From assembly GCF_000002995.4 (NCBI RefSeq), contig NW_025062479.1:6875221-6939220 (forward strand): a stretch of DNA of 64,000 bases, written 5' to 3'. Under the pieces are notes generated by a model that saw only the letters and a program-made list of their open reading frames with translations, was not told where the DNA came from and did not search any database. Source of the stretch: Brugia malayi (taxonomy: Eukaryota > Nematoda > Chromadorea > Rhabditida > Onchocercidae). This document shows positions 1 through 11,300 of this stretch, in pieces (position 1 is the first letter of the stretch; every line of letters starts with the position of its first letter). Position numbers and translations under genes: made by a program.

Positions 1-1784
1 TTAAAAAAGTTATTTATAGTGCCCTTCGAGAATGAATCGCATTTGTTTTGAATTCTGTCATACTGTTGTAATTAAACATAAAGAAGTAGAATTTTTCAAT
101 CTTTCGATTTACGCAAATATTTGTCAATAAAAAATGTATTTTTTCATATCGCATTTGCTGCATCGTTTTTAATTGAGGACGAAAAAAAATTTCGTACATG
201 ACAATAAATTTCAAGGATTTTATAGTCTAAGCTATATTTTCACCAAAAAAAGTATCCGAAAAAGCGAAACACAAATATGTATTGCTTAAAAGCTAACCAC
301 ACTACAAAACACTGCAATCATAAACTTTTCTCTGGAAATCGTCGTTGAAAACTGTAGATTTTTGACGATGCCACTACCAAATTTAGTTTTTCTTGATGAA
401 TTACAAAGCTTTCTGGTTGAGATACAATAATGTCTTTTTCATTCGAGTTTGTTCAAGTAAGAGACATAAATTTTCGACAAAGTAATTTTTGTTAATTAAT
501 AGCAAATGTCACAATAATAGCTATGGTACAATAATTAGACTAGGATATGGCTTTGTGACTAAACTTTTTTTGAAGTATAATAATTTCATAATGAGTTAAA
601 GCAACAAGTTAGCTGAAGTTAGCTGAAAAACATTTCAAAGAATAAGTAAAAATTAAGAGCTAAAGATAAATAATTATTTAACATCCCATAACATTCAAAT
701 GTTTGTTCCGTGACTATTTCTTTGATTAATGATTATTTCTATTTCACCAAACAATTCCTAAAATTTGTTTTGCCCAATACCCCAATTTATGGATTACTTT
801 GTCAATGGATTGAACTGCCTCGTCACGCTCACAACCAGTTTACTCTCATCCCTAAAGAAGTTACATGAGCTTTATTATTTGAGACGAGTTTGAACTTGTT
901 GAGTTCCGCAAAAACAAAACGAAATGTGCAGTTGGCGTTCGTTTGTTACCACCCTTTCCTGGCTTGATTCTCATATGTGAGTTGTATTGTTAAGTAGAAT
1001 ATATTCTTCCATATCTGTATGTATGTATGTGTGTATGTAAGTATATGTATTTATATATGTAAAAGCACATGGAGGAGCGCTGAGGATGCCCGATGGGTTG
1101 TCGCCGTGTTGCTGATTCCAAAGCTGGACTATTCTGATAGCCTTTCTCAAATAATTCTGGAAGGCTTACTGCACAAATTTATTACTGATACTGCTACACT
1201 GCTAATGAATACCTCAGCGTTTTGAAATGCTCCCAGATTATGATTTATTCACAAGCAATCTCCAATGAACGATTCAATCCCGCATTAGCTTTATTCAAAA
1301 CAGCAGGTCTAATCCGGACAACAGTGGGTATCCAGCAAACACAAAACAGCTTTGACGATTCATATAACTTGTCACGAGGCTTGGAACGATCTCATGTTAC
1401 TTATGTTAGAGGTATTCCGCTTTCACTTTCATTTCTTCGCATTTCAAACTCCTTCCTGTTCTCTATTAAAAAACCTCTTAGGGCGCTTGCTTACATTACA
1501 AGCCGTGATTTACTATAAGTCTCCCGTAACTTCAATTTACTCAAACAGTTTGATGTTAGCAGTAAATATTTATTTCAACTAACTTCGACATTGGCAGTAT
1601 TAGTAATATGTGGCAGCACCCAACGTCCTAGATGACTTTAATAAGCTGAAGCTTAATTGATATCAATGAAAGAACTTTGTTATTTCGGATTGTATGACTG
1701 TTATAAATTTTCTGTAAATAATGAAGGATTTCGCCTTATTTTGTTGTAAATTTTCCTTAAATACAGTGTTCTTTTTTTGTCGTC

Positions 1785-1848
1785 TAAAAATCGATGAGTG
1801 AATTCGATACGAACTTGAAAAATCGATGAGTGAATTCGATACGAAACT
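1785..1848. repeat. Two-copy ~31-bp direct repeat
   Basis: The unit AATCGATGAGTGAATTCGAT plus a short tail (ACGAACTTG) occurs twice head to tail, with nearly no divergence. Each copy also holds ATCGAT and GAATTC palindromes. Near identity suggests a recent local duplication. No function is evident. Confidence 0.8.
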
Positions 1849-3668
1849 TTCAGCAACTTGAAATTTAGATTTATTATTTCAGAACAATATTGTAAATAAG
1901 CAATATGAAAAACAACATGAAGTAAAAACTAGTAGTAGCCATTTATTCATTTATCTGTTATATAAATTAATTGCTTAGAATATGGTGTGCTTTGACTTGT
2001 TTTTTTAGTACTATTTTTACTTCTGCAGCACTCATCTTTATTCAAGAAGTCGGGACAGTATCTTGACATGTATATTAAATAATGCAGAAAGGAAGGGAAA
2101 AAGGGAAAAAGATACAAATAAGAATTGATGTGCATAACAAAAACATGACTGAGAAATCACTTCAATAACAAATAGCAAAAGACAGGACAGCTAAAGACAT
2201 TTCCTCTAATATAGCTGCTAGATGAAAGTAAACGATCTTTAGGTTATATAAAACCTCATAATATGATAATGAGGAACACAAAGAAATTGTAATGATAAGA
2301 AGATTATCAAAGAAATAACTGCAAGAAGTAAATAAAGATTGTGAAAAAGTGGGATAAGCTGTGGAATCGTGGGATGGAATAGAAAAAACTCAGTGACATT
2401 TGAGTAACACATATGTGGGGGGAAATAAGATGGAAACCCTCAGTCTTTTAGTTTTTTTAAAAAATACGGTAATGAGATCTGATATAGCAAGAAACTCTTA
2501 GTCGAGATGCTAGAAGATGGCCAGTTTGTCGTGGTGACAAGAGTTTTTAGCAAAAGGACTCTGATAGCACATTTCAAGACAATGAGATGAGTAGTAGCGC
2601 ATTGATGTGCATGTCATTTTTTTTTCCCTTTATTGCGCAGGTTGTGGGACGTTTATTATTGAAGGTAACACACACTAAGGACGAAATCACGAACGGGTGA
2701 ATGATCTGTCAGAATGCTTGACGAATATTTCAGTTAGAAATCAAAAAATGGCGGATCCCTAGAGCTCAACATTATTTTATGTCAAACTAATAACTTGGTA
2801 CATGCAGAGGTAGAATATAACCTTTATGGCTGGCAGAGTTACACAAACAATGCAAATAGAATTTGTTAAACCTAAAGGAAGGGAGGCTAATGGATAATGC
2901 TGAACAGAACGATTCTGATGTCGAAGAACAGTGATAGCAGTACTCGTAAAATTTTGCAAGTTTATAATTTCCTTGATTAATACGTCTTCAATAAATGGTT
3001 TGGTTAATAATCCTCACATTACGAGATGTTCTCCATTCTAACTGAAACGCCTGAGGCATTGAGATGCATCGTTTTTTTGGGGCGATGAATTTGAATGTTT
3101 AATATGAAATAAAATGAAAGTTTATTTCCTTAAAAAGGTCAAAATAATTTCTGTTCAAAGATTGTATGTGATATATAGGAAAGATTGCATTCCCACTACA
3201 TATGATTGAGCCATCTTTAAGGAATTTGCGCTGAAATTTTGATTGTGGTTGAAGAGAGTTTAGTGTCATTTTCATATAAATACAGTTGTCTTGAAAGGAA
3301 TCTGTTGTCCACAAAATTCAATAATAGAGAGTGAAGCAAACAGAGAAGAATAATTTGAGCAATCAATTTTGAAAATTCTCTCATGCGTGTAAATGAAACG
3401 ATCCTTTGAAAAGAAATGAACCAATAATTTTATACTTCAATATACTGCAAGATCTCAGTGCACACAACTTGCTCTAATGCTCTCATATTGCTTTAATATC
3501 CAACTGAACTGAATATTTGTCCTTCATTTATCGCTTTAAAAGTTAGTTACTTATTTTTTATTCATCATTGATATTTGAAGTTACTGAAGACTCATAATGA
3601 GCGGCACATCTGATTTCAATATAATGAACTGATTGAATGCGATTAGCTGTTAGATAGAAAGTCGATCT

Positions 3669-3721
3669 GAATATTTCGCTTAATCCCATAAAAGATATTT
3701 ATGGGATTAAGCGAAATATTC
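3669..3721. repeat. Perfect 24-bp inverted repeat (hairpin)
   Basis: Positions 3669-3692 are the exact reverse complement of 3698-3721, separated by a 5-nt loop (AGATA). The arm begins GAATATTTCGCTTAATCCCA. Such an arm with no mismatch is not expected by chance in 64 kb. It could be a foldback-element remnant, a recombination by-product or a small-RNA-like hairpin. It is followed within about 20 bp by a long T-rich tract. Confidence 0.9.
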
Positions 3722-3741
3722 CTGTCATACTTTGAAGCAAG

Positions 3742-3794
3742 TTTTTTTCTTTGCTTTTTTTTTGCTTTTTTTGCTTTTTTTTTTTTTTTTTTTT
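3742..3794. repeat. T-rich low-complexity tract with TTTGC interruptions
   Basis: A T-tract interrupted by repeated GC dinucleotides runs into about 24 uninterrupted T residues. It lies just 3' of the 3.7-kb hairpin. Read on the minus strand it is a poly-A/GCAAA tract. Confidence 0.85.
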
Positions 3795-4692
3795 GGAAGA
3801 AGCAAACTGTGAAACCGTATGACTGTTTGCAAAGTGACCAAAGTTAAACGATAAAAGAATAGAAGGCTTAACCAAAAAGCGCTAAAAGGTTGACTTGGCT
3901 ATAATGGTTTAAAGTTAAGTTTTGAATAAATAATCCTAATAAATTAATTTACATACAACCATCTGGTATAAATCAAATGGTTGGAATAAATGAAAAAATC
4001 AAAACAATTGAAATAATTAATCTTTGTTAGCTGATATGGAGGAAAACAATATATCTATAGAAAATCTGTTGCCTTTTTCGAGTGTGTCAACTGCATTGTA
4101 GCAAAAACTTTATTTATTTTCAAATTCAGAATTTTATAAATGAAACCGTCAAAGAGAAGAATTCTGACTTAAAAAATTACTCAATATTTTTAATGGACTT
4201 CAAGAAATTCCAATGCCGCTGAGTGTCACTAAATAATTTAGCAGTATTTTCGAATTTTTAATAGAGTGCACTAAATACGATTTTTATTCCATTTCTCTCT
4301 TCATGTTTCCAATCTTCTTTTTCTTAAGCAGCTCAGTGTTGGCTGTTAACAGAGAAAAGTTATAGGCGTATGTGCATTTGTTTCTTGGACAGGATGATTG
4401 GAAATGCCTGTGGCAAATCAACTGTTGCTTAATAATTGGAGAACTTGATAAAAGTCAATGGAGGTGAACTAGGTATCACTACCAGAAACGATGACTGATA
4501 TTCCAAACTGAAAACTTCACTGAGGAAAATAACTGTCGGTAAAAAGGATTTCAGGCCATTCTCAAAAAAAATTAACGAAGAGAAAGAATTAATAGAATGA
4601 TGAGGTCGAGCGACCAAAATGAACAATTAACCAGATACGCTCACCGGCGATAAAAATCCTTCTTTACGGGGAAGTACTGACTCTGAATAAGG

Positions 4693-5779
4693 TCATCCAA
4701 AAAATGGAAGTCGAGTCAAAAGGAATGGAATGGATGGCATCTGGAAGAACTCAGAGTGTATATAAGACAATGTATTGGTATTATCTTCAACTCTATCAAG
4801 GACAATTTCATCGCTCACTCTTCAATTTTGTGGGGTGAAATGGTGCATTAATTTACCTAATTTGGAATCACTGTAATATTGAGCAGCAGTCAAAAAAAAT
4901 GATGGACCAGCTTTAAATCGATTAGTGGCATAGACTGAAATATCTTTTTCTGTTTCCAAAGTTGCAAGAGAATCGGTTAGTAGCGTAAACGATCATTGAT
5001 CATTTTGTGGAACTTCGTTTTTTTGCAGAATTTTGTGGAACAAAAATACCAAACCTAATGGCAACTCTTCTTTTTCATTCTGACTAATTTCTCTTTTGAG
5101 AGCAATGATTTTGGTGTGTGACAAATCTGTATGCTTATCTTAAATATAATAAGTGAAAAATATCCATAGCATTGCATAAATAAGATTTGGTATAAACCGT
5201 TTGGCGCCGATTGGACCATCAGTGTGTTTTGATGAAGGCGATTCAATTTATTAGTTAAACTGAAAAAAAAAAAGAGCAGAAAAGAAGCATCAATAAACTT
5301 GGTCATATTAGCGAAAGTTTGGCTACTGACAAGACTGGGTTTCCGATATATCGTTTGAAGATAAAGCTTGAACTTTACCTTGAGCATAGTGAGGCGAAAC
5401 TTCTCACGCAATATGAGAGCCAAAATTTGATGTATGGAGAAGACATCGAAGTCCTTTTAGTGCTCTGTTTTACATCGGTAATGCCATCAAAATGATGAAT
5501 ACACTCCATTTCAAACAGTACACTACCAAGTCTTTCATTACAGCTTTCTGCCCTCAATTTTTCAGAACACTCTTCTGAAGTCCAGTAAAACAGACTATTT
5601 CTGGGCGAAGCTGCAAATTCTGTTAAAATAAAACCAAACTTATTTTTAAAAATGTTAGGGAAATGGAAAATAAATTTTTCCCAATTAGAAGCATTCAAAA
5701 CATAAGGAAAGATTTAAATTACAAAAAATTTGTGTTGTTGTTAAATATTTCGTTGAAATAACTTACTCTCAGGACCCAT
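4693..5779 (-). CDS. Unrecognised multi-exon protein (3' end uncertain)
   Basis: I do not recognise the product. A phase-consistent minus-strand model is: ATG at 5779-5777, exons 5779-5767, 5619-5379, 5259-5198, then an exon of about 5140-5060 (G|GATAAGCAT... region) and one beginning after gatatttcag near 4938. The first donor is gtaagt, the next gtaaag, and acceptors are ttttaacag, tttcag and atttcag. The protein begins MGPEKFAASPRNSLFYWTSE and continues through ECSEKLRAES, a hydrophilic middle (IIALKREISQNEKEEL) and RFKAGPSFFLTAAQYYSD. No transmembrane segment, signal peptide or known motif is apparent. The C-terminus is ambiguous. After the exon ending ...YYSDSKL there are two possible acceptors giving different last exons, one in-frame to a stop at 4695-4693. 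At least 170 residues are supported. The exon chain is convincing because four consecutive joints agree in phase. Confidence 0.55.
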
Positions 5780-6398
5780 TTTTGCGTAAAAAATTTTTGT
5801 TATAATTGGAGCTAGATGTGTCGCATAAGTGAAATTTCTTTTTAAATGGAGAGGATTGCTAATGAAATTGACTGACGAAACAGCTGTTGTTTCGTAAGCT
5901 TCCGGAAGGTTGGTTTGTCGCTATAAGTGATCGCTGATAGGGAGGATGAAGTAGCAAAAAAAATTTCAGCAAAAATTCTCCAAATACAAAAAAATTCAGA
6001 AAAAACTCATTTTGTGTTTCATCTTTTGGCCTGCTTCCTTATATCTCGATCAAGTGTAATCGTTGAAACATTCCTCGCGCACATGATGAATAGTGGTATA
6101 AAAATGATATTCAGTCTTCAGGTAGGATGCTATGCTAGTACCTGCATATAAAAGCAATATTAGCAAGGTATTCATGAAGAACTCAGCCATTTCAGTATCA
6201 TATTTCAGACTGAGCAAATTATTTCACTCGGAAACTAATTGGGAATATTGATATACTGTAAGCAGTTGTAGAAAAATACTGGCTGAAAATGTTTTGGGAC
6301 TGGAGGCTACGTACAAACATAATTTGAAATGATTCTCGGTAAGTTAAAATAGCTGGAATTGCTGACACTTTCTTCGACTGCATGGGTAAAAACTTCAC

Positions 6399-6400
<2 letters not shown>

Positions 6401-6428
<28 letters not shown>
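6401..6428. repeat. Uninterrupted 28-nt poly-T tract (poly-A on minus strand)
   Basis: Twenty-eight consecutive T residues. On the minus strand the tract directly follows an open frame ending ...HFLNFTK and its TAA stop, so it reads as a stop codon followed by a poly-A run. Confidence 0.9.
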
Positions 6429-6433
<5 letters not shown>

Positions 6434-6691
6434 GTGAAATTTAAAAAATGAATGTCATCAATGAGATCTACATAGTTTCCTCCAATACGATATCTCAAGA
6501 GTGGTGTGATAAGAAACTGACGTATCTCTTGCAGGGGATAATGATAATTCGCAGTAATACCAACCGGTAGCATTATTGAACACTTTCTTGCGATATTTGA
6601 GCGAGTCTTCAGACACTGCTCCAAATAGCATCCTAGAAAGTTTGGTCGTTTTCGGAGTTACATACGAAATTAGTGTAGTAGAAAGTGGCAA
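6427..6691 (-). pseudogene. Possible coding remnant ending in a poly-A run
   Basis: Two overlapping minus-strand frames look protein-like here: one includes VSEDSLKYRKKVFNNATGWY, the other LQEIRQFLITPLLRYRIGGN. Neither has a recognisable domain, and no confident splice sites frame them. The stop of the second is fused to a 28-nt A-tract on the same strand, which would suit a decayed retrocopy. Poly-T/A runs are common elsewhere in this window, so chance is a live alternative. Confidence 0.22.
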
Positions 6692-6868
6692 CAGCAGTAT
6701 TTTGAAGATACCTAGTGATTTTGAAATGGATCACTAAGTACGTCTGAGCGTGTGTATGAACATGAATGAAGACTAGAAAACAATTAATGTTTATTAGGTA
6801 GACTAATAATAGCTTATATTTATATTAGAAAAAGAGGTAATCCTTTGTTAATCACATGATAGAATGTA

Positions 6869-6941
6869 AAATTTTGTAAATCATATACTAATATGATTAC
6901 TACTTCTTTGTAAATCATATGCTAATATGATTACAAAATTT
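6869..6941. repeat. Nested direct and inverted repeat
   Basis: A 27-nt unit (TTGTAAATCATAT-A/G-CTAATATGATTAC) occurs at 6874-6900 and 6908-6934 with one difference. Each unit is itself a near-palindrome around ATCATAT...ATATGAT. The outer ends (6869-6886 and 6925-6941) are inverted copies of each other apart from one extra A. The arrangement resembles a cruciform or foldback element. Confidence 0.8.
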
Positions 6942-8076
6942 CTGTAAATTAACAGAAATAAATCACATCTCCGTATATCACAAACTCCTTTATTTTTTGT
7001 TTGTTGCAAAATATTCAAGAGCTAAAATAGAAATAAGAATAAGAATTTCTAAGAGTTGCAAAGAGAAATATAGTTTTCACATTGTTGGCTAAACATATCG
7101 AAATTTAATGTTTTCGGAAGAGAAAAAGGAGAAATTAAATGCTGATTTTGTATGTTTCTCCACCGCTTTAGATACTTTTATTAGGCGAAGTGCTAAATAG
7201 TGAATATTAAATTAAAATACAGAATCCCAATCGTTATTGCTTTTTGTTAAAGTTGTATAATACTTTAATGAATACAACACTTGTTATTAAAATTACATTT
7301 ATGAATGTGAGGTAATTCAGTTCTTTTCTTTTGTTTGAAAGCCTAATACATTTTAGCAAATTGTTCACATTTTTGTTCTAGTTTGTAAGCACATTCTTAC
7401 GAGCAGCGAATAGATTTCTATCCAGGAAATTAGAGAGAAAAGGTTTGTTTGTGATATCTAAGGACATAATCCGTTTTAGTCAGTTTAGGTAGCAGAGAAT
7501 TGTGGTTAGCCAGAGACAAATGTTTCACAACAATTTGTTCCAAATGATTTGTTAGTAAAACGAAATGAAATTAGGCTTATCGTATTATGTGCAGTACTTT
7601 CTTTGGATGCAATACTTTCAATAATCAGATGCACTCCAAACTTTTCAGTTCACTGGAATATTTACAATTTATTTTATGGTTGGTCCCTCAAGTTTTTCGT
7701 CTTTGTCTTGTTACAACTCCTATTTAGAACGTTTTGTTCGCTACGGCTCAAAGTACTTTTGTCCTTTTTTACTAATTCCATGAGTTCAGCCCATGTTATT
7801 TTGGAATTTAAAATAGGAACTTCACTTCAATATAATTTCCTGTGATGAGCCATTCGAGTCATTCTAATATTGGATTAGATCAGTGTCTCAAAAAAAAAAA
7901 AAAAAAAGAATGAGCTGATGAAATGTGAAATGCACATCAGAAATGACACAAAAAGTTGTTTAATGTAGAAAAAATTGCAGTTCTGAATTGCTGGCGATTG
8001 CAGTACTCTATAATAGATCCAAGGACTTATGTTAACAGACTCAGTCCATCGCTGATTGTCCTTTTCTATATGCATA

Positions 8077-8120
8077 TACAAACACACACACACACATACA
8101 AACGCAGACATACACACACT
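8077..8120. repeat. CA/TACA microsatellite
   Basis: An (AC)n run with ATACA and GCAGACATACA interruptions. It lies 250 bp upstream of the first proposed exon of the potassium channel gene. Confidence 0.75.
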
Positions 8121-8366
8121 CCGCATCACTAAGAACGCATCTTCACCAATTGCATTGATACACCATCTGTTAAATTTTTGAATCCATGCTGCTCGTTGCA
8201 GACTCTATAACTGCTGCTTCTAGTGTCCCTTTTGTGATGCTTACTGCGCTTCGCTAATTCCGCACAAATCCCACCGTATGGATAATATGCTTTAGTCATC
8301 ACTTTTTACATTCCTGAAGCAATCTCTAAAGTCTCTATGTACTCATCCGGAAATTAATATCAAAGC

Positions 8367-11300
8367 ATGTTCTTTTATTCCGCTCAATCAAGGGCTTTAC
8401 GGCGGCTATCTATCGCTCCGCAGGGAACTGAGACACGATTGGGACGGCAAATTGCTGAAGTGATCGCAAAACAATCTATCCCATCAACTGTGACAGAAAA
8501 TGGGCAAGAAAGGAAAGAACAAGAAAAAGATCTGAAGAAAGACAACTTTGACCATCAACGAAATACAGTCTTTCGAAGCTCGTCCTTAGGAAATACCGCA
8601 TGCTTTTCAACGTCTGATATACAAATAAGGAAGTCCAGCAAGCACTGTTATCGACGGCCGACAGTAACCATACAAGGCGATGGACGAATTACCATTGGTG
8701 GGTCAGGCCATATTTCACTTTCAAGCCCCTAATTACTGCTAATCATCACTTTACAGCAGGAGATACTTTTCTTTTCGTTTATTTTTGAAGTTAGTAGGAC
8801 ATTTTTATGACAGGAAACTTTTTAGAACTGTGTTTGCTGTACCATTCAAATCAGCAATGTTGTTAGCGTTGTATTTGAGACGCAGCATCTAATGATTGGA
8901 AACATATATTCTATTCTTAGTCATCTCAGCTCAATTTTTCGAAAACCAAAAAGTGAAAACTTGGAGATACTCAATTAAGTCCAACATGTAATTAGGTCGA
9001 CCTTAATGAGTAAGTTTAGAAATAGTTGAAGGACTTCTTGTGCAACATCTCAGTGGTTCCCTCCTGCTTTCCTTTTATTCTGCTAACAGCCAAATTTATG
9101 GTGATGTAAGGCATGATCTATATCTTCAAAAATCTAATTATTAACAGATAAACACATTAATTCTAACAGTACGGAACAGCACTAACAGTACGGACGTAAT
9201 GTTTCGGAAAAAAAAAAGAAAAAAATGATGAAATAAAAGATCTTTTTGCAATTGGAATTTCTGAAGGATAAGAAATCGATTCAAGGTATACTCGGAATGT
9301 TTCGTATTTATGGCACTTGCATCGGTGTTATTGTTATTGCTTAGGATCTTGGTGGTCACATTGCACGTTCTTCTATTTTATTGATCTTTCATGTCAGAAA
9401 AGCTTTTTAATAGCAATCGCTTCCGTGAATCTTTTCTCTTAATCTTTTTTATTTAAAAGGGAGGAGAGAACAGAGAATTTATTGAAAAATGAATGAGACA
9501 AAATGTTTGCTGCAAGGTAAACTAGATATGATTATTTCTCGATTAAAGTTCAGAAAAATTCAAGGATAAAGAAAATGTAGGCTAAATGGATGCATCATAC
9601 TTTTAATCTCTTATAGATTTAAGTTCATTAAGTTTATTATCTTACAAAAAAGCATCCTGATTCAGACCATATAAGCTTTATGATTCGACCGGCAAATATT
9701 TTATATGATTTGTTACATAAAGATTTTTAGCCTGGATTTTCACATCACAAATTGAAATGACAACAACAAAGTACATAGAGCAGATTGATGGGAATCATTT
9801 GTTAGTATTTCTCCTTTAAAAAGGATGAATCAATATCTTATTATATCCATTTGTAGTATTTATTGATGAGTTGCGTAATATTTTGAAGTTTATGATAAGG
9901 AGCAAATATTTGACTTATAAACTGGTAATTAAGCAGATTTTATTAATTTATTGCTTAAGTCTGTGGTGCTACTGAAGCTATTGATGAAATAATTGTTTGA
10001 AACATAATATAGTCTACACGAGAGAAATAAATAAACTAAACGGAAAGATTAATGCCGAATGCATACTGATGCATATTTCGAATGTTGCACATTGGGAGGA
10101 ATGAAAAGTTCAGAAAAACATAGATGCTATTTTTTTCCCCAAGTTTTTAAAGTATATGTACCTATTTCCAAATTTTAAAGTATGTATTAAGAAATGGAAT
10201 AATATCCACCTGCTTTTCTGTTTGCTCGTTGGCACATATCTTCACCAGATACTGATGTCATTGAGTTAAAATTCAGAAAGTTAAAGTTTTAAATAGACTC
10301 CGACTGTAGATTTTAAGTGTGCGGGAAGTGTGAGGAAAGCTATTGAGATTGATTTCATTATAATTGAAACAAAATTTCTGGTTCTGTATATAATAAGATC
10401 TGATAATGGTAATTGCAGATCACGTCACAAGCCGATGGGATGGTATTCCGCTTACGTCGCAATCAGCATTGTTGGAAGCAGAAGATGGTGCGACGGTTAT
10501 CACGGAAACGATGAAAGAGGATGAAACTCGGGAATCAAAAAATTGTTCAGAACGTACAGGAAAGGTACCTTTATCAACAAGTTATTCAATGAAGTTGATA
10601 GTTATAAATAAAACCCGATTATGTAATAAAAATGCAAATAAGACACAAATTTTTAACGTTTCTCTTGCGTCCTATTACTTTGCTAACTTTTCCCCTTTTA
10701 CCATGAAAGTCTTACGTTTTTCTTAATTGCAGGATAAGTAGATATTACATATTATAGAACAGGAGAAACAAATTTTTACCTAGCAGAAAAACAACATCGG
10801 TAGGAAAAATGTGGTGTGAAAGAAAAAGTCTGATTGATAGTAATCTCCTATACTTAGTGATTTATAGAGATTCAGGATAAGGAACTGATGACAAAAAAAT
10901 GTGATAGCAATCCATTCATTCAGTGATCCATACCTGAATTATCTTATTTCATATAATCGAGAACATCCTGTAAGGGCCCTAAAACACCTGTTATTTTCGT
11001 AGTAATAACTATTTTCTGCTGTGACTACAAGCATTTCGCTGTGAGCATCCGTCCATCTTTGCTGTGAATAACACCTTTATCCCATCGTACAAGTTACAAT
11101 GTTGCAATAGCTCACTAAACAGATTTTGTGCAAACTGGTGTTGGTCACTTTTACATTTTCTTATGCGGTGATTTTCAGAGGGATTTAAATTGCCCTCGTA
11201 AACCAAATGTCAGTGGCTGACTGAAGCATTCTTCGAATGATTACCCTTTTCAACCTTACTGTTTACAATATGCATTAACATTGAAAGTTCACACCCTGAG

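Larger units (their letters stand above)
1..4692. other. AT-rich non-coding stretch
   Basis: I see no supportable gene here. Open frames around 1019-1582 on the plus strand overlap a TATG/TGTA microsatellite (about 1015-1060), have no paired splice signals and resemble no family I know. The stretch contains the 1.8-kb direct repeat, the 3.7-kb hairpin and a T-rich tract, listed separately. It may include the 3' region of the minus-strand gene that begins at 5779. Confidence 0.5.

Noticed and set aside
1019..1582. Overlapping plus-strand ORFs near the left end
   Set aside because: They begin in a TATG microsatellite, overlap in different frames and match no domain.
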